Shown one piece after another: positions 1 to 8,348 of a stretch of 64,000 nt of DNA. Each line of letters begins with the position of its first letter. Positions within the stretch are counted from its first letter, which is position 1. Both the position numbers and the translations under genes were made by a program. The DNA lies in NCBI GenBank assembly GCA_902538885.1, contig CACBGU010000001.1:62001-126000 (forward strand). Reading direction: 5' to 3'. The notes under the pieces were generated by a model. That model was not told the DNA's origin. It worked only from the letters and a program-made list of their open reading frames with translations, and did not search any database. Origin of the DNA: an uncultured Pelagibacteraceae bacterium. Its GTDB lineage: Bacteria > Pseudomonadota > Alphaproteobacteria > Pelagibacterales > Pelagibacteraceae.

Positions 1-251
1 GAATTTTCTCTGAGCTTATTTCCAATGGCTCTTAAATATTTTGCTCTATCTCTTGCAAGCATTTTTGGCCATTCACCTTCAAAAGCTTTTTGTGCAGCTT
101 TTACAGCTTTATCAACATCATTTGCGCTAGCTTCAGGAACTACAGCCCAAGGCTTATTGTTTTCTGGATTTAAGGTTTCAAAAGTTTTTTTTGTATCAGA
201 GTCTACCCACTGACCATCTATAAACATTTGATATTTTTTTAACTCAGGCAT
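1..251 (-). CDS. Aldehyde dehydrogenase, N-terminal part (cut by window edge)
   Basis: Only the first ~83 residues are inside the window; the gene runs off the left edge. Reading leftwards from ATG at 251, the protein begins MPELKKYQMFIDGQWVDS and continues with the NPEN..P and VDKAVKAAQKAFEG segments that open NAD(P)-dependent aldehyde dehydrogenases. The catalytic Cys and Glu lie outside the window. It overlaps the end of the alpha/beta hydrolase gene by 8 bp and is the fourth gene of a co-directional cluster, so it probably oxidises an aldehyde made by the upstream flavin monooxygenase and hydrolase. Family is clear; substrate is unknown. Confidence 0.85.
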   Translation of the reverse strand, partial: MPELKKYQMFIDGQWVDSDTKKTFETLNPENNKPWAVVPEASANDVDKAVKAAQKAFEGEWPKMLARDRAKYLRAIGNKLREN

Positions 252-1029
252 TATTTATATGTTTCATTATTGCATTATTTACTTCTTCTGCATATTCAAT
301 AGTGCATAAATGTTTTCCATGTTTAATTTCAACATATGTTGAATTTTGTATATCTTTATTTAAATTTTTTGACATATTAGGCGTAGATCCTGGATCATCT
401 GATCCTGTTATAATTAAGGTATTTGTTTTAATATTTTTTATATTTTCAAGATTGTCCTCATAGTTTGCAAATACTTCATAAGCTTTTATAAAATTTTCTT
501 GATCAATTCCTTTCTTATTAAGAATTTTCATAAACTCATCGTATAATTCAGGGTTTTGCTCAAGGTACTTATCTGAAAACCATCTCTTCATTGCCATTTG
601 AGATATTGGCATATTTTTTTTTGCTAAATTTACTCTATCAATTACATTTTGTCTTTCTTCAGCTGTCCTTTGATATGTAGTGGATATTAGAGTTAAAGAA
701 TTTAAATAATTTTCATATTTTGAGGCAAATTCAATCGCAATCAAAGATCCAATAGAAAAGCCAATTAAATTAAATTTCTCTATCTTTAGGTTGTTTACTA
801 AATTTGATAATTGATCAGTAAAATTTTCCATTGATAAATTTGGCTCTTTAAAGGGTGTTTTTCCATGTCCTAACAGATCGTAAGTTATAAATGAATTGTC
901 TTTAAAAAATTCAATTTGTGGTTTCCACATTTGCTGATTTAAACCAACCCCATGAATAAAAATTATTGGTAAAGAATTCTTGTTATTAAAATAATAATGA
1001 TTTTGATCTGTATCAAAATTATAAGACAT
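244..1029 (-). CDS. Alpha/beta-fold hydrolase (enol-lactonase-like)
   Basis: A 261-residue single-domain hydrolase, the usual size for 3-oxoadipate enol-lactonase-like enzymes. Visible motifs are the oxyanion strand IIFIHGVG (about 22-29), the nucleophile elbow GFSIGS with Ser92, an acidic residue in GSDDPGS near 212 and the catalytic His in KHGKHL near 239. No signal peptide, so cytoplasmic. A TTG lies directly before the ATG at 1029; I chose the ATG, which sits 3 bp after the preceding stop. Located between an AA_synth protein and an aldehyde dehydrogenase, it probably hydrolyses an ester, lactone or amide intermediate. The true substrate cannot be read from sequence. Confidence 0.85.
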   Translation of the reverse strand: MSYNFDTDQNHYYFNNKNSLPIIFIHGVGLNQQMWKPQIEFFKDNSFITYDLLGHGKTPFKEPNLSMENFTDQLSNLVNNLKIEKFNLIGFSIGSLIAIEFASKYENYLNSLTLISTTYQRTAEERQNVIDRVNLAKKNMPISQMAMKRWFSDKYLEQNPELYDEFMKILNKKGIDQENFIKAYEVFANYEDNLENIKNIKTNTLIITGSDDPGSTPNMSKNLNKDIQNSTYVEIKHGKHLCTIEYAEEVNNAIMKHINNA

Positions 1030-1032
1030 CAA

Positions 1033-1617
1033 TTATTTATCGATGCCCATCTCTTTCATGTCTTGATATCTATCACCCGTTCTTGCATGAGCTCGTCCTG
1101 TTGGAGCACCTCCAATTGCAACAACTATTTCATCCTCATTTGGTGCATCATGAATTGTAAATTCATGCGTAAGATAAAAAGGTCTTAATCCAGCATCAGT
1201 TTTGTGCATCATTGGAATTGAAATTTTTGCACCCGCAGGACCTCTCGTATTTGTAAAACTTAAATAGGAAGTACCACCAACTGCATCTCTAAATTTATTT
1301 CCAAATCTTAAAGTATGAATAAATGCAGACGCGTGTTCTATCTCACCATTTAATCCAACCATAGCAGCTTTTCCATAAGCTAAAATTTTTTCACCCGATC
1401 CAATTTCTTTTGTTAACTCTGGAACCAAAAGATCTCCTAATTGAGGCGCAAGATCTAATATTTCTGGTTTTAAATCTTCTACAAAACCTTTTCCTGCCCA
1501 AGGATTTTCTATAACAGCTGCAACCGAAACTAACAGAACAGGTTCTTTAGTTTTTTTTCCACCTTCAATAAAAGTTTTATCAACAAATTTTGCAAATTTT
1601 CTAAGTTTTAAATCCAT
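1033..1617 (-). CDS. Amino acid synthesis family protein (PF06684-like)
   Basis: A 194-residue protein matching the AA_synth family (formerly DUF1185): typical segments are VAAVIENPWAGKGFVEDL near the N-terminus, SGEKILAYGKAAMVGLNGEIEHASAF in the middle and the glycine-rich IGGAPTGRAHAR...GDRY C-terminal end. Members have a chorismate-mutase-like trimeric fold, but their reaction is poorly defined; the family name is not evidence of biosynthesis. It is placed 3 bp after the monooxygenase and 3 bp before the hydrolase, so co-transcription is nearly certain. That context favours a catabolic, perhaps ring-opening or amide-processing, role. Family call is firm, function is open. Confidence 0.8.
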   Translation of the reverse strand: MDLKLRKFAKFVDKTFIEGGKKTKEPVLLVSVAAVIENPWAGKGFVEDLKPEILDLAPQLGDLLVPELTKEIGSGEKILAYGKAAMVGLNGEIEHASAFIHTLRFGNKFRDAVGGTSYLSFTNTRGPAGAKISIPMMHKTDAGLRPFYLTHEFTIHDAPNEDEIVVAIGGAPTGRAHARTGDRYQDMKEMGIDK

Positions 1618-1620
1618 TTA

Positions 1621-2787
1621 TTAACTAGCTCTTTGAATGTTTGTGTCTATCGGTTTTATATTTGGAATTACTTCTTCTGTAAATAATTTGATACTTCTCA
1701 TACAATCTTCGTGTTTAATACCTGGAAAATTAGACCAGACTTGTAAATTTTGAAGATTTAATTCTAGTTGAAGTTCTTTTATTTTTTCAATTACAAACTC
1801 AGGTGTTCCAAACAATAGATTTCTTTTATGAAGAAATTCATAATTTAATAAATCTAGTTTATTTTTTGTCTCTGGTAATTTTTCATCTGGATCCATATGA
1901 TTTCCCAATCCTCTCCAATGACAAACCCATCTCATATAATTAACAATATGTTCTCCAGCCATTTTTTCCGCCTCTTCCATAGTTTCTGCAACAAACATAT
2001 CTCTAACTAAACTAATACCTTCCCCCAGTGGTACATCTCTATTTTCAGCTTTAGATTTTGCATCTTTATAAATTTCAAATCTTTTTCTCAAAGCTTTTAC
2101 AGTTGGTATCCACATAATTGTATTAAGCCCATTTTCTGCTGCCCACTGAATTGATCTTTCTCCATCAACTACTTGTGATATTGGCGGGAAAGGTTTTTGA
2201 TAAGGTTTTGGTAATACAGATATTTGTTTTAATTCATTTGTTTTTAAATCGACAACATTTTCTTTTGGAGGACTCATATCGTGTTGCCAAATAAAATTAG
2301 GAGATGGATAGGTATAAAATTCTCCTTGATGAGAAAAGAAGTCTTTAGACCATGCTTTTTTCATTATGTCTAATGTTTCTGAAAATAGTCTAAAATTTTT
2401 TGCTTGGTCTTTTAAGTCAGCTTCTTTATTCATGTTGATTGCTTCTCTTCCATAAACTCCTCTTCCAATACCTACTTCAACTCTTCCTTTTGACATTTGG
2501 TCAAGGGTAGCAATATCTTCTGCAAGTCTTATAGGATTATGAAATGTAATTACGTTACAAGCTTGTCCTAAACGAATGTTTTTAGTTCTTGCAGCAGCAT
2601 CAGTGCACATCATTAGTGGATTGGTGCACGACTCCATTCCTTCATGATTAAAATGATGTTCGGTATACCAAATAGAATTCCAGTTGTTTTGATCACAATA
2701 TTCAGTAATCTCTCTAGCTTCATCTAAAAGTTGGGTATAAGGTTTTTTATCCCAATTAGTAGTGTTACAAAAATATCCAAAGTTCAT
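1621..2787 (-). CDS. LLM-class flavin-dependent monooxygenase
   Basis: A 388-residue luciferase-like TIM-barrel flavoenzyme. It shows the family's NFGYF start strand, WYTEHHFNHEG near residue 45, LGQACNVITFHNPIRLAE and the GRVEVGIGRG segment that shapes the FMN site. The annotated start is ATG at 2787 because AGGAGG lies just upstream; an in-frame GTG at 2829 would add 14 residues and move the start away from the ribosome site. Such enzymes use reduced flavin from a separate reductase; none is seen in the cluster. It leads an apparent operon with AA_synth, hydrolase and aldehyde dehydrogenase genes and probably performs the first oxidation. Confidence 0.85.
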   Translation of the reverse strand: MNFGYFCNTTNWDKKPYTQLLDEAREITEYCDQNNWNSIWYTEHHFNHEGMESCTNPLMMCTDAAARTKNIRLGQACNVITFHNPIRLAEDIATLDQMSKGRVEVGIGRGVYGREAINMNKEADLKDQAKNFRLFSETLDIMKKAWSKDFFSHQGEFYTYPSPNFIWQHDMSPPKENVVDLKTNELKQISVLPKPYQKPFPPISQVVDGERSIQWAAENGLNTIMWIPTVKALRKRFEIYKDAKSKAENRDVPLGEGISLVRDMFVAETMEEAEKMAGEHIVNYMRWVCHWRGLGNHMDPDEKLPETKNKLDLLNYEFLHKRNLLFGTPEFVIEKIKELQLELNLQNLQVWSNFPGIKHEDCMRSIKLFTEEVIPNIKPIDTNIQRAS

Positions 2788-2791
2788 AAAG

Positions 2792-2797
2792 CCTCCT
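2792..2797 (-). promoter_or_regulatory. Strong Shine-Dalgarno site of the monooxygenase gene
   Basis: On the minus strand AGGAGG sits 4 bases before the ATG at 2787. It fixes the start of the flavin monooxygenase and implies high expression, since most genes here have weak or no such sites. Confidence 0.8.
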
Positions 2798-2892
2798 TTA
2801 AAAATTAATTTAAAGACGACCGATCCCACTTTCGTAAATTTTTGAATTTAACGACGAGTTATGTATCGCTTTATATTTAAACCTTATTATTA

Positions 2893-3861
2893 CTAACGTT
2901 GATATTCAATAAATTTCTTTAAGGATTTGTTAAGAAATTTCTCATAAATTGGACCATTATTTTTGAATTTGCTTCCATTTAAAAATGATTGGTTCATTTT
3001 GAAATCATAGGACGGTTCAAAGAAAAAAGGAACAGAGAGTCTCTTGCTTTTATTCCACAAAACTCTGTGATTAGTTGCTTTAAATTTTCCTTTGCTTAGA
3101 AACTCCAAAGCTCTACCAGTGTTTACTACTAAAGCTTTTTTGTTAAACGGCACATCATACCATTTTTTATTTTTTCTATTTTGTACCTGCAATCCACCTT
3201 TTCTATCTTGATAGAGGACTGTGAATATACCACTATCAACATGTGTTTCACATCCAAGAGCAACCCCGTCTTGTTTAGATATTTCTATTGGTTTTGTTTG
3301 ATTGGGATAATAATTAAATCTTAATGTACTTAATGTTTTTAATCTTGAAAAGGCTGAACTAGAAATATTGGGGTTTTTTTTATTAAGTTTTATTACACTT
3401 TTAAATAAAGTTTCACTCAATCTATAAATGTTATCAAAATATTTATTTAAAATATTAATTGAGTTTTTATTAAAACACAGACCTAGATTAAGAAATTCTA
3501 TGTATTGATTATTTAAATTTGCTGAATATTTTTTTGTGACCTTCAAATCACCTATATCTAAACCTTCTTTTCCATTAACATCATTAGGAAAATATCCTCT
3601 ATAAAGATTTTTATTTTTTTTATTCCATTTTTTAGGTGATAATTTTCTTTTCTTACTGTCTGGTAAATTAAAAAATTTGTTGCCAACCTCACATGTTTTT
3701 TTAATTTCTTTTAGATTAATTCCATGACCGATAATTTGAAAGAAACCAACATTGTTACAAGCTTTTTCAATTTCTTTAATTGTTTTAAAAGCATTTTGAG
3801 TTTCAAAATTATTTTTAATTAGCGATGATATATTAATTGTTGGTATATAGTTTTTGTTCAT
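2893..3861 (-). CDS. 2-oxoglutarate/Fe(II) oxygenase, isopenicillin-N-synthase family
   Basis: 322 residues with the N-terminal DIOX_N region (IPTINISSLI ... CNNVGFFQIIGHGI) followed by the 2OG-Fe(II) dioxygenase barrel. The iron facial triad is visible as H and D of ETHVDSG and the later H of KATNHRVLW; the RLSVPFFFEP stretch carries the Arg-x-Ser that binds the 2-oxoglutarate carboxylate. Its start overlaps the end of the DMT transporter gene by 4 bp, so the two are co-transcribed. Homologues hydroxylate or desaturate small molecules; the substrate is not predictable. Could alternatively act like an ethylene-forming or gibberellin-type oxygenase, but nothing specific supports that. Confidence 0.85.
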   Translation of the reverse strand: MNKNYIPTINISSLIKNNFETQNAFKTIKEIEKACNNVGFFQIIGHGINLKEIKKTCEVGNKFFNLPDSKKRKLSPKKWNKKNKNLYRGYFPNDVNGKEGLDIGDLKVTKKYSANLNNQYIEFLNLGLCFNKNSINILNKYFDNIYRLSETLFKSVIKLNKKNPNISSSAFSRLKTLSTLRFNYYPNQTKPIEISKQDGVALGCETHVDSGIFTVLYQDRKGGLQVQNRKNKKWYDVPFNKKALVVNTGRALEFLSKGKFKATNHRVLWNKSKRLSVPFFFEPSYDFKMNQSFLNGSKFKNNGPIYEKFLNKSLKKFIEYQR

Positions 3862-4811
3862 CTTCTTACTGGAGTTTCTGTTGCAATATATTGATCTCTA
3901 ACTCTTTCTCTAAGGTAAATATAAATTCCAGCTGCTATTATACAGGCAACTCCGATAAAGGTTCTGGCTGATGGTATTTCGTTAAATAAAAAATAGCCAG
4001 GAATCATAGACATTATAATTAAAGAATATTCAAACAATGAAACAACTGATGGTGAAGCAACAATGTAAGCCGAAAATATACAAAGAAAAGCAATCGATGC
4101 AGCAACACCAAAAAATAAGATAAATTTCCATGTATATTCAATATTTGAAAACCATTCTCTAAAAATAAATTGAGTAGTGGGGTCAAAATTAGGATTGTTC
4201 AATTGACCATTTCCCATGAATAAAAAGATTATTCCACAAAGGATTAATGCAATTAGATAGAAATAAAAAAGTTGTGTGTTCACGTCATCTTTGTCAGATG
4301 TATATTTAGTTATTGTCATTGAAGCTGCATAAAAAAATGCGCATAGGACTGGTAATAAACTTTTGTACTCAAAATCAGAAAAGTTTGGATCTAATACAAT
4401 GAATACGCCAATAAAACCAAATACAATTGCAGACCATCTTCTAATACCAATAAATTCCTTCAAAAAAAATTTTGCAAAAATTGATACAAAAAATGGACAT
4501 GAAAAAAATAAAGCATTTGCAGTAGCTAATGGCATATAGGTTAAAGAAATGAAGAATGCAGAAAAAGCCAAAAAATGAAGAATAACCCTGATAAGTGTTA
4601 AAAAGGGATAATAAGTTTTTAATGAAACTTTTTGGCCTCTGAATTTGATGTATCCAAAAAGTAAAATTGCTGCAACAAAATACCTTCCAAAAAAAATCTC
4701 ATAAAGTGCAGCTTTTTCAAAAATAAATTTAATTAAAGAATCCTGCATTGCAAACAAAGTCATTGCAGCAATAATTAAAAGAATTCCTTTTGAGTTATTG
4801 TCAGTGCTCAT
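3858..4811 (-). CDS. DMT-superfamily (EamA) transporter
   Basis: 317 residues, strongly hydrophobic, with about ten predicted membrane segments arranged as two EamA repeats (roughly 8-140 and 155-305). Characteristic stretches are AMTLFAMQDSLIKFI at the start, PLATANALFFSCPFFVSIFA and FIGVFIVLDP at the end of repeat one, and SLFEYSLIIMSMIPGYFLFNEIPS in repeat two. EamA proteins export metabolites or amino acids, or act as permeases. The ATG-side overlap with the oxygenase gene suggests export or uptake of the oxygenase's substrate or product, but this is only inference. Confidence 0.85.
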   Translation of the reverse strand: MSTDNNSKGILLIIAAMTLFAMQDSLIKFIFEKAALYEIFFGRYFVAAILLFGYIKFRGQKVSLKTYYPFLTLIRVILHFLAFSAFFISLTYMPLATANALFFSCPFFVSIFAKFFLKEFIGIRRWSAIVFGFIGVFIVLDPNFSDFEYKSLLPVLCAFFYAASMTITKYTSDKDDVNTQLFYFYLIALILCGIIFLFMGNGQLNNPNFDPTTQFIFREWFSNIEYTWKFILFFGVAASIAFLCIFSAYIVASPSVVSLFEYSLIIMSMIPGYFLFNEIPSARTFIGVACIIAAGIYIYLRERVRDQYIATETPVRR

Positions 4812-4851
4812 TATGCACCTATATCAAAAAAAAAATCTTTCGAATATTTAA

Positions 4852-5313
4852 TTATTTCTTCAATTTAGAAGTGAATAGAAGACCTTCAGTTGAAAATTTT
4901 GATTTGTTTTGTTCAATAAAGTCTTTCATTATTTTTATTTTTTCTTCCTCAAATTCTGTGACTTTCCTTTTGCTTAAATCTATATACAGCGATATCCATT
5001 CCATAGATGCAGAAAATTTGTTAGTTTTTTGAGAAATCATCTCCATTTTTAAATGCAATCTTTTTTTATCATGATCAAAATAAGTGAGATTAACATTAAC
5101 CATCTCACCTTCTTTAACTTCATTTAAGTATTTAGTATTTGTTTCAACAACCATAGTACTTCTATTAAGATCTTTTGCTGCAGTTCCTCCCATTTTGAAT
5201 TTTTCAAGCGCAACTTCCCATGCTTGATCAAAAACAAGCACATAATAAGCCATGTTCATATGGTTGTTGTAATCAACCCATTCCTTTTTTACTTCGAAAG
5301 TTTTTAATAACAC
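4852..5313 (-). CDS. 4-hydroxybenzoyl-CoA-thioesterase-fold protein, betainyl-CoA thioesterase-like
   Basis: 153 residues with a hot-dog-fold thioesterase pattern: WVDYNNHMNMAYYVLVFDQA near residues 12-31 holds the catalytic Asp/Asn-His region, followed by VVETNTKYLNEVKEGE and a long strand with RLHLKMEMI. The D-x-N-x-H-M-N-x-x-Y pattern resembles thioesterases linked or fused to L-carnitine dehydrogenase that release betaine from betainyl-CoA. It starts with GTG at 5313, one base after the stop of a glycine-betaine-type ABC ATPase, so they form one transcript. This linkage supports a role in betaine/carnitine chemistry; a generic acyl-CoA thioesterase is the alternative. Confidence 0.7.
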   Translation of the reverse strand: MLLKTFEVKKEWVDYNNHMNMAYYVLVFDQAWEVALEKFKMGGTAAKDLNRSTMVVETNTKYLNEVKEGEMVNVNLTYFDHDKKRLHLKMEMISQKTNKFSASMEWISLYIDLSKRKVTEFEEEKIKIMKDFIEQNKSKFSTEGLLFTSKLKK

Positions 5314-5314
5314 T

Positions 5315-6340
5315 TTATGATCTTGTTAATGAAGACTGTAATTCTTGGTTTGAAATGTATCCCTTTACATTTCCACTTTTATCAACCACTTCACAATTTG
5401 AATCTGAACAAACAATTTTTGGTAAAAAATCTTCAATAAACTCATCTTCATTTACTTTAATTAAGTTTGATTTATCTATGTCATTAGCTTGATCAGTAGT
5501 TTTCATAATAATCTTTGCCTTGATTACTTTTGCTCGATTTACATCTTTTACGAAAGCTTTTACATAATCGTCAGCAGGGTTCATAATAATTTCCTCAGGA
5601 GTTCCTACTTGAACTAATTTTCCAGAATTTAATATCCCAATATGATCTCCTAATCTTAATGATTCATCTAGATCGTGTGTAATAAATACAATTGTTTTTT
5701 TTAATTCTGCTTGAAGATCAATTAATTGTTTTTGCATATCACTTCTAATCAGAGGATCTAGAGCGCTGAAAGCTTCATCCATTAACATAATATCTGTATC
5801 AGTAGCTAATGCTCTTGCTAAACCAACACGTTGCTGCATTCCTCCCGATAATTGAGCAGGGTATTGATTTTCAAAACCAGTAAGACCAACTGCATCGATT
5901 TTTTCCATCGAGATTTTATTTCTTTCATCTTCACCTTTCCCTTGCATTTCTAATCCGTAACCAACATTTTGAATTACTGTTTTATGTGGGAATAAACCAA
6001 ATCTTTGAAACACCATGCTCATTTTATGTCTTCTAAATTCAATAAGCTTATCTTTATCAAGTGACATTACATTCGTACCCTCAACTAAAATTTCGCCATC
6101 AGTTGGATCGATTAGTCTATTTAAATGTCTTATTAGTGTTGATTTTCCTGATCCTGATAAACCCATGCAAACAAAGGTTTCTCCTTCTTCAATTTTAAGC
6201 GAAACATTATCTAATCCAACGGTATGACCAGTTTGCTCTAAAATTTCATCTTTTGTTGCACCGTCTTTTACCATTGGCAGTACAGAGGAAGGGTTATTTC
6301 CAAAAATTTTGTAAACGTTGTTGATCTCAATTTTTGACAT
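5315..6340 (-). CDS. Glycine betaine/proline-type ABC transporter ATPase (orphan)
   Basis: 341-residue ProV/OpuAA-family ATPase. It starts with the family's IEINNVYKIFG segment and shows Walker A GLSGSGKST (about 60-68), Q-loop VFQRFGLFPHKTV, signature LSGGMQQR, Walker B IMLMDEAFSALD and switch His in ITHDLDES. The C-terminal region (about 280-335) is a shortened CBS-like tail that in this family senses ionic strength. No permease or binding protein is adjacent; it is followed only by a thioesterase. It may serve a distant permease or be an evolutionary remnant of a full operon. A second, complete transporter of this family lies at 51.4-54.6 kb. Confidence 0.85.
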   Translation of the reverse strand: MSKIEINNVYKIFGNNPSSVLPMVKDGATKDEILEQTGHTVGLDNVSLKIEEGETFVCMGLSGSGKSTLIRHLNRLIDPTDGEILVEGTNVMSLDKDKLIEFRRHKMSMVFQRFGLFPHKTVIQNVGYGLEMQGKGEDERNKISMEKIDAVGLTGFENQYPAQLSGGMQQRVGLARALATDTDIMLMDEAFSALDPLIRSDMQKQLIDLQAELKKTIVFITHDLDESLRLGDHIGILNSGKLVQVGTPEEIIMNPADDYVKAFVKDVNRAKVIKAKIIMKTTDQANDIDKSNLIKVNEDEFIEDFLPKIVCSDSNCEVVDKSGNVKGYISNQELQSSLTRS

Positions 6341-6465
6341 GATGTAATGTTCTAACAGTTACAATCATCATATGTAAAACAAATATTATACAACTTACAA
6401 TTGTTTTAAGAAATAACGGTTGTATTTATTTGCTTTTACTTATTTTTTAAATAAGAATTTTATTT

Positions 6466-7197
6466 ATGGCGCAAACAGATAAAGATGTCCGACTAGAGTT
6501 GTCCGCTCTGTATAGAATTTTACATATGTACGGTATGACTGATCTTGCAAATCAATGTGCAGGCGCAAGATCTGCTGAAGATAAAAATTGTTCTTTTGTT
6601 CATCCATACGGAATGTTTTATGAAGAAATTACCGCTTCATCTTTAGTTAAAATTGATCAAAACGGAAAAAAATTAGACTCAGATGGACCTTGGTTAAATG
6701 ATGGATGTATTAACCTTGCTCAATGGATTTTTAATAAAAGAGACGATGTAAATTTTTATGTTCATGGACATGCTAACGATGTGATGGCTGTTGGTGGCAC
6801 TAAAGAAGGTTTAATGTATCTCTCGCAGGCTGCAGTTTATTTAAATCATCTTGTTGGCTATATTGATTATGAATTTGTTGAGGACAAAGAATTTGGAAGC
6901 AAATTTGAAAACCTAATTAGCAAACACGACATTTTGATTACTAGAAATCATGGATATTACACAGTAGGAAAAACTGCAGCAGAAGCATTTTTCAGAGCTT
7001 ATTATCTGGAGCAAGCATGTTCAGTTCAGGTAAAAAATCTTGCTATGGGCTTAAACAAACATGAAATAGATAAACAGAAAGCTGCATATTTCTGGGAAAA
7101 CATGAGTGACTCTGATGATTATAATTATGATGGAAAAACAGAGTGGGCTGCTTTATTAAGAAAACTAGAGAGAGAACATTCAAATTATAAAAATTAA
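6466..7197 (+). CDS. Class II aldolase/adducin family protein
   Basis: 243 residues with the class II aldolase/adducin fold. The zinc ligands appear as H-x-H in NFYVHGHAND (about 105) and a later His in LITRNHGYYTVGKT (about 160); an acidic active-site region lies in HPYGMFYEEIT. Known members split sugar phosphates or decarboxylate; this one lacks the phosphate-binding signatures I would look for in fuculose or ribulose phosphate aldolases. It overlaps the next gene at TAATG, so translation is coupled with the butyrobetaine-hydroxylase-like dioxygenase. The pair probably acts in sequence on a hydroxylated organic acid or amine; the substrate is unknown. Confidence 0.8.
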   Translation: MAQTDKDVRLELSALYRILHMYGMTDLANQCAGARSAEDKNCSFVHPYGMFYEEITASSLVKIDQNGKKLDSDGPWLNDGCINLAQWIFNKRDDVNFYVHGHANDVMAVGGTKEGLMYLSQAAVYLNHLVGYIDYEFVEDKEFGSKFENLISKHDILITRNHGYYTVGKTAAEAFFRAYYLEQACSVQVKNLAMGLNKHEIDKQKAAYFWENMSDSDDYNYDGKTEWAALLRKLEREHSNYKN

Positions 7198-8348
7198 TGG
7201 AACAAAATTTTACAATTAAAAATATAACTAAAAATTCTACAAATTTAGAAGTTGACTGGAGCGATGGAAAAAAAAGTAAATTTAATTATTTATGGCTGAG
7301 AGACAATTGTCCAACTGCACACGATAAAGACTCACGTCATAGAATGTTTAATATTTTAAAAGTATCAAACAATATTAATCCAAAGAAATTTGCTGTAAAT
7401 AATGAAGGTAAGCTTGAAATTGAATGGAGTGAAGGTGACCACATAAGTTATTATGACCAAAATTGGTTAAGGGAAAACTGCTATACAATAAAAAATAATT
7501 TAAAATATAAATCTCCTTATCAACTTTGGGATAACTCTTTACAAAATGACTTGAAGTCAATCGAGATTGAGCATGATGAGATTATGAGTTCAGATGAAGG
7601 ACTTATCAGATGGTTAGAGCTTTTACATCACACTGGAATTGCTATAGTAAAAAATGCTCCAACTGAAAATAATTCTGGCTTTAAAATTTTAAATAGAATT
7701 AGCCATACCAGAGAAACTTTTTTTAAAACACCATTTGAAGTAATTAACATTCCTAAACCAAATAATTCAGCTTACACAGCGCATGCTTTAAGAAATCATA
7801 TGGATTTACCATGGTTTGAAACACCACCTGGATATCAATTTCTTCATTGTTTAGTAAATTCCGCAACTGGAGGAGACTCGTCCGCCGTAGATGGCTTTGC
7901 AGTAGCGGATTATTTGAGAAAAAATGAGAAAGAAATATTTGATACGCTAGTAAACGTTCACTTAAAATTTAGAGACATGGATTATACACAAGAGTCTGTA
8001 AGAAGTTATTACGCACCCGCGATATCTCTAACAAAAGATAACGATTACCATGATATAAGGTTTAGTGTAGCAACCATGGATGCTTTAGACTGTCATCCTG
8101 ATTTGATGGATAAAGTTTACAAAGCTCATCACCGATTTGGAAATTTACTTCATGACGATCAATTCCAGATTAAATTTAGATTAGGACCAGGTGATATTTT
8201 TTCTTTTAACAATAGACGATTATTACACGGTAGAACTGAATATGATCCAAACTCAGGACATAGACATTTACAAGGTTATTACATGGATAGAGATGAAATT
8301 ATTGGAAGACTAAGGTATTTAAAAAATTCTGTTAACTCCAACCAGTAA
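7197..8348 (+). CDS. Gamma-butyrobetaine hydroxylase-like 2OG dioxygenase
   Basis: 383 residues with two domains: an N-terminal GBBH-like domain (about 1-95; WSDGKKSKFNYLWLRDNCP with Cys and His residues for zinc) and a TauD/TfdA-type 2OG-Fe(II) dioxygenase domain. Iron ligands appear as H and D in NHMDLPWFE and a later His in RRLLHGRTEYD; the nearby Arg would hold 2-oxoglutarate. This architecture is that of gamma-butyrobetaine and trimethyllysine hydroxylases, which make carnitine or its precursor. Translationally coupled to the aldolase. Its 3' end overlaps the convergent aldehyde dehydrogenase gene by 17 bp. A broader trimethylammonium-compound hydroxylase is a fair alternative. Confidence 0.82.
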   Translation: MEQNFTIKNITKNSTNLEVDWSDGKKSKFNYLWLRDNCPTAHDKDSRHRMFNILKVSNNINPKKFAVNNEGKLEIEWSEGDHISYYDQNWLRENCYTIKNNLKYKSPYQLWDNSLQNDLKSIEIEHDEIMSSDEGLIRWLELLHHTGIAIVKNAPTENNSGFKILNRISHTRETFFKTPFEVINIPKPNNSAYTAHALRNHMDLPWFETPPGYQFLHCLVNSATGGDSSAVDGFAVADYLRKNEKEIFDTLVNVHLKFRDMDYTQESVRSYYAPAISLTKDNDYHDIRFSVATMDALDCHPDLMDKVYKAHHRFGNLLHDDQFQIKFRLGPGDIFSFNNRRLLHGRTEYDPNSGHRHLQGYYMDRDEIIGRLRYLKNSVNSNQ

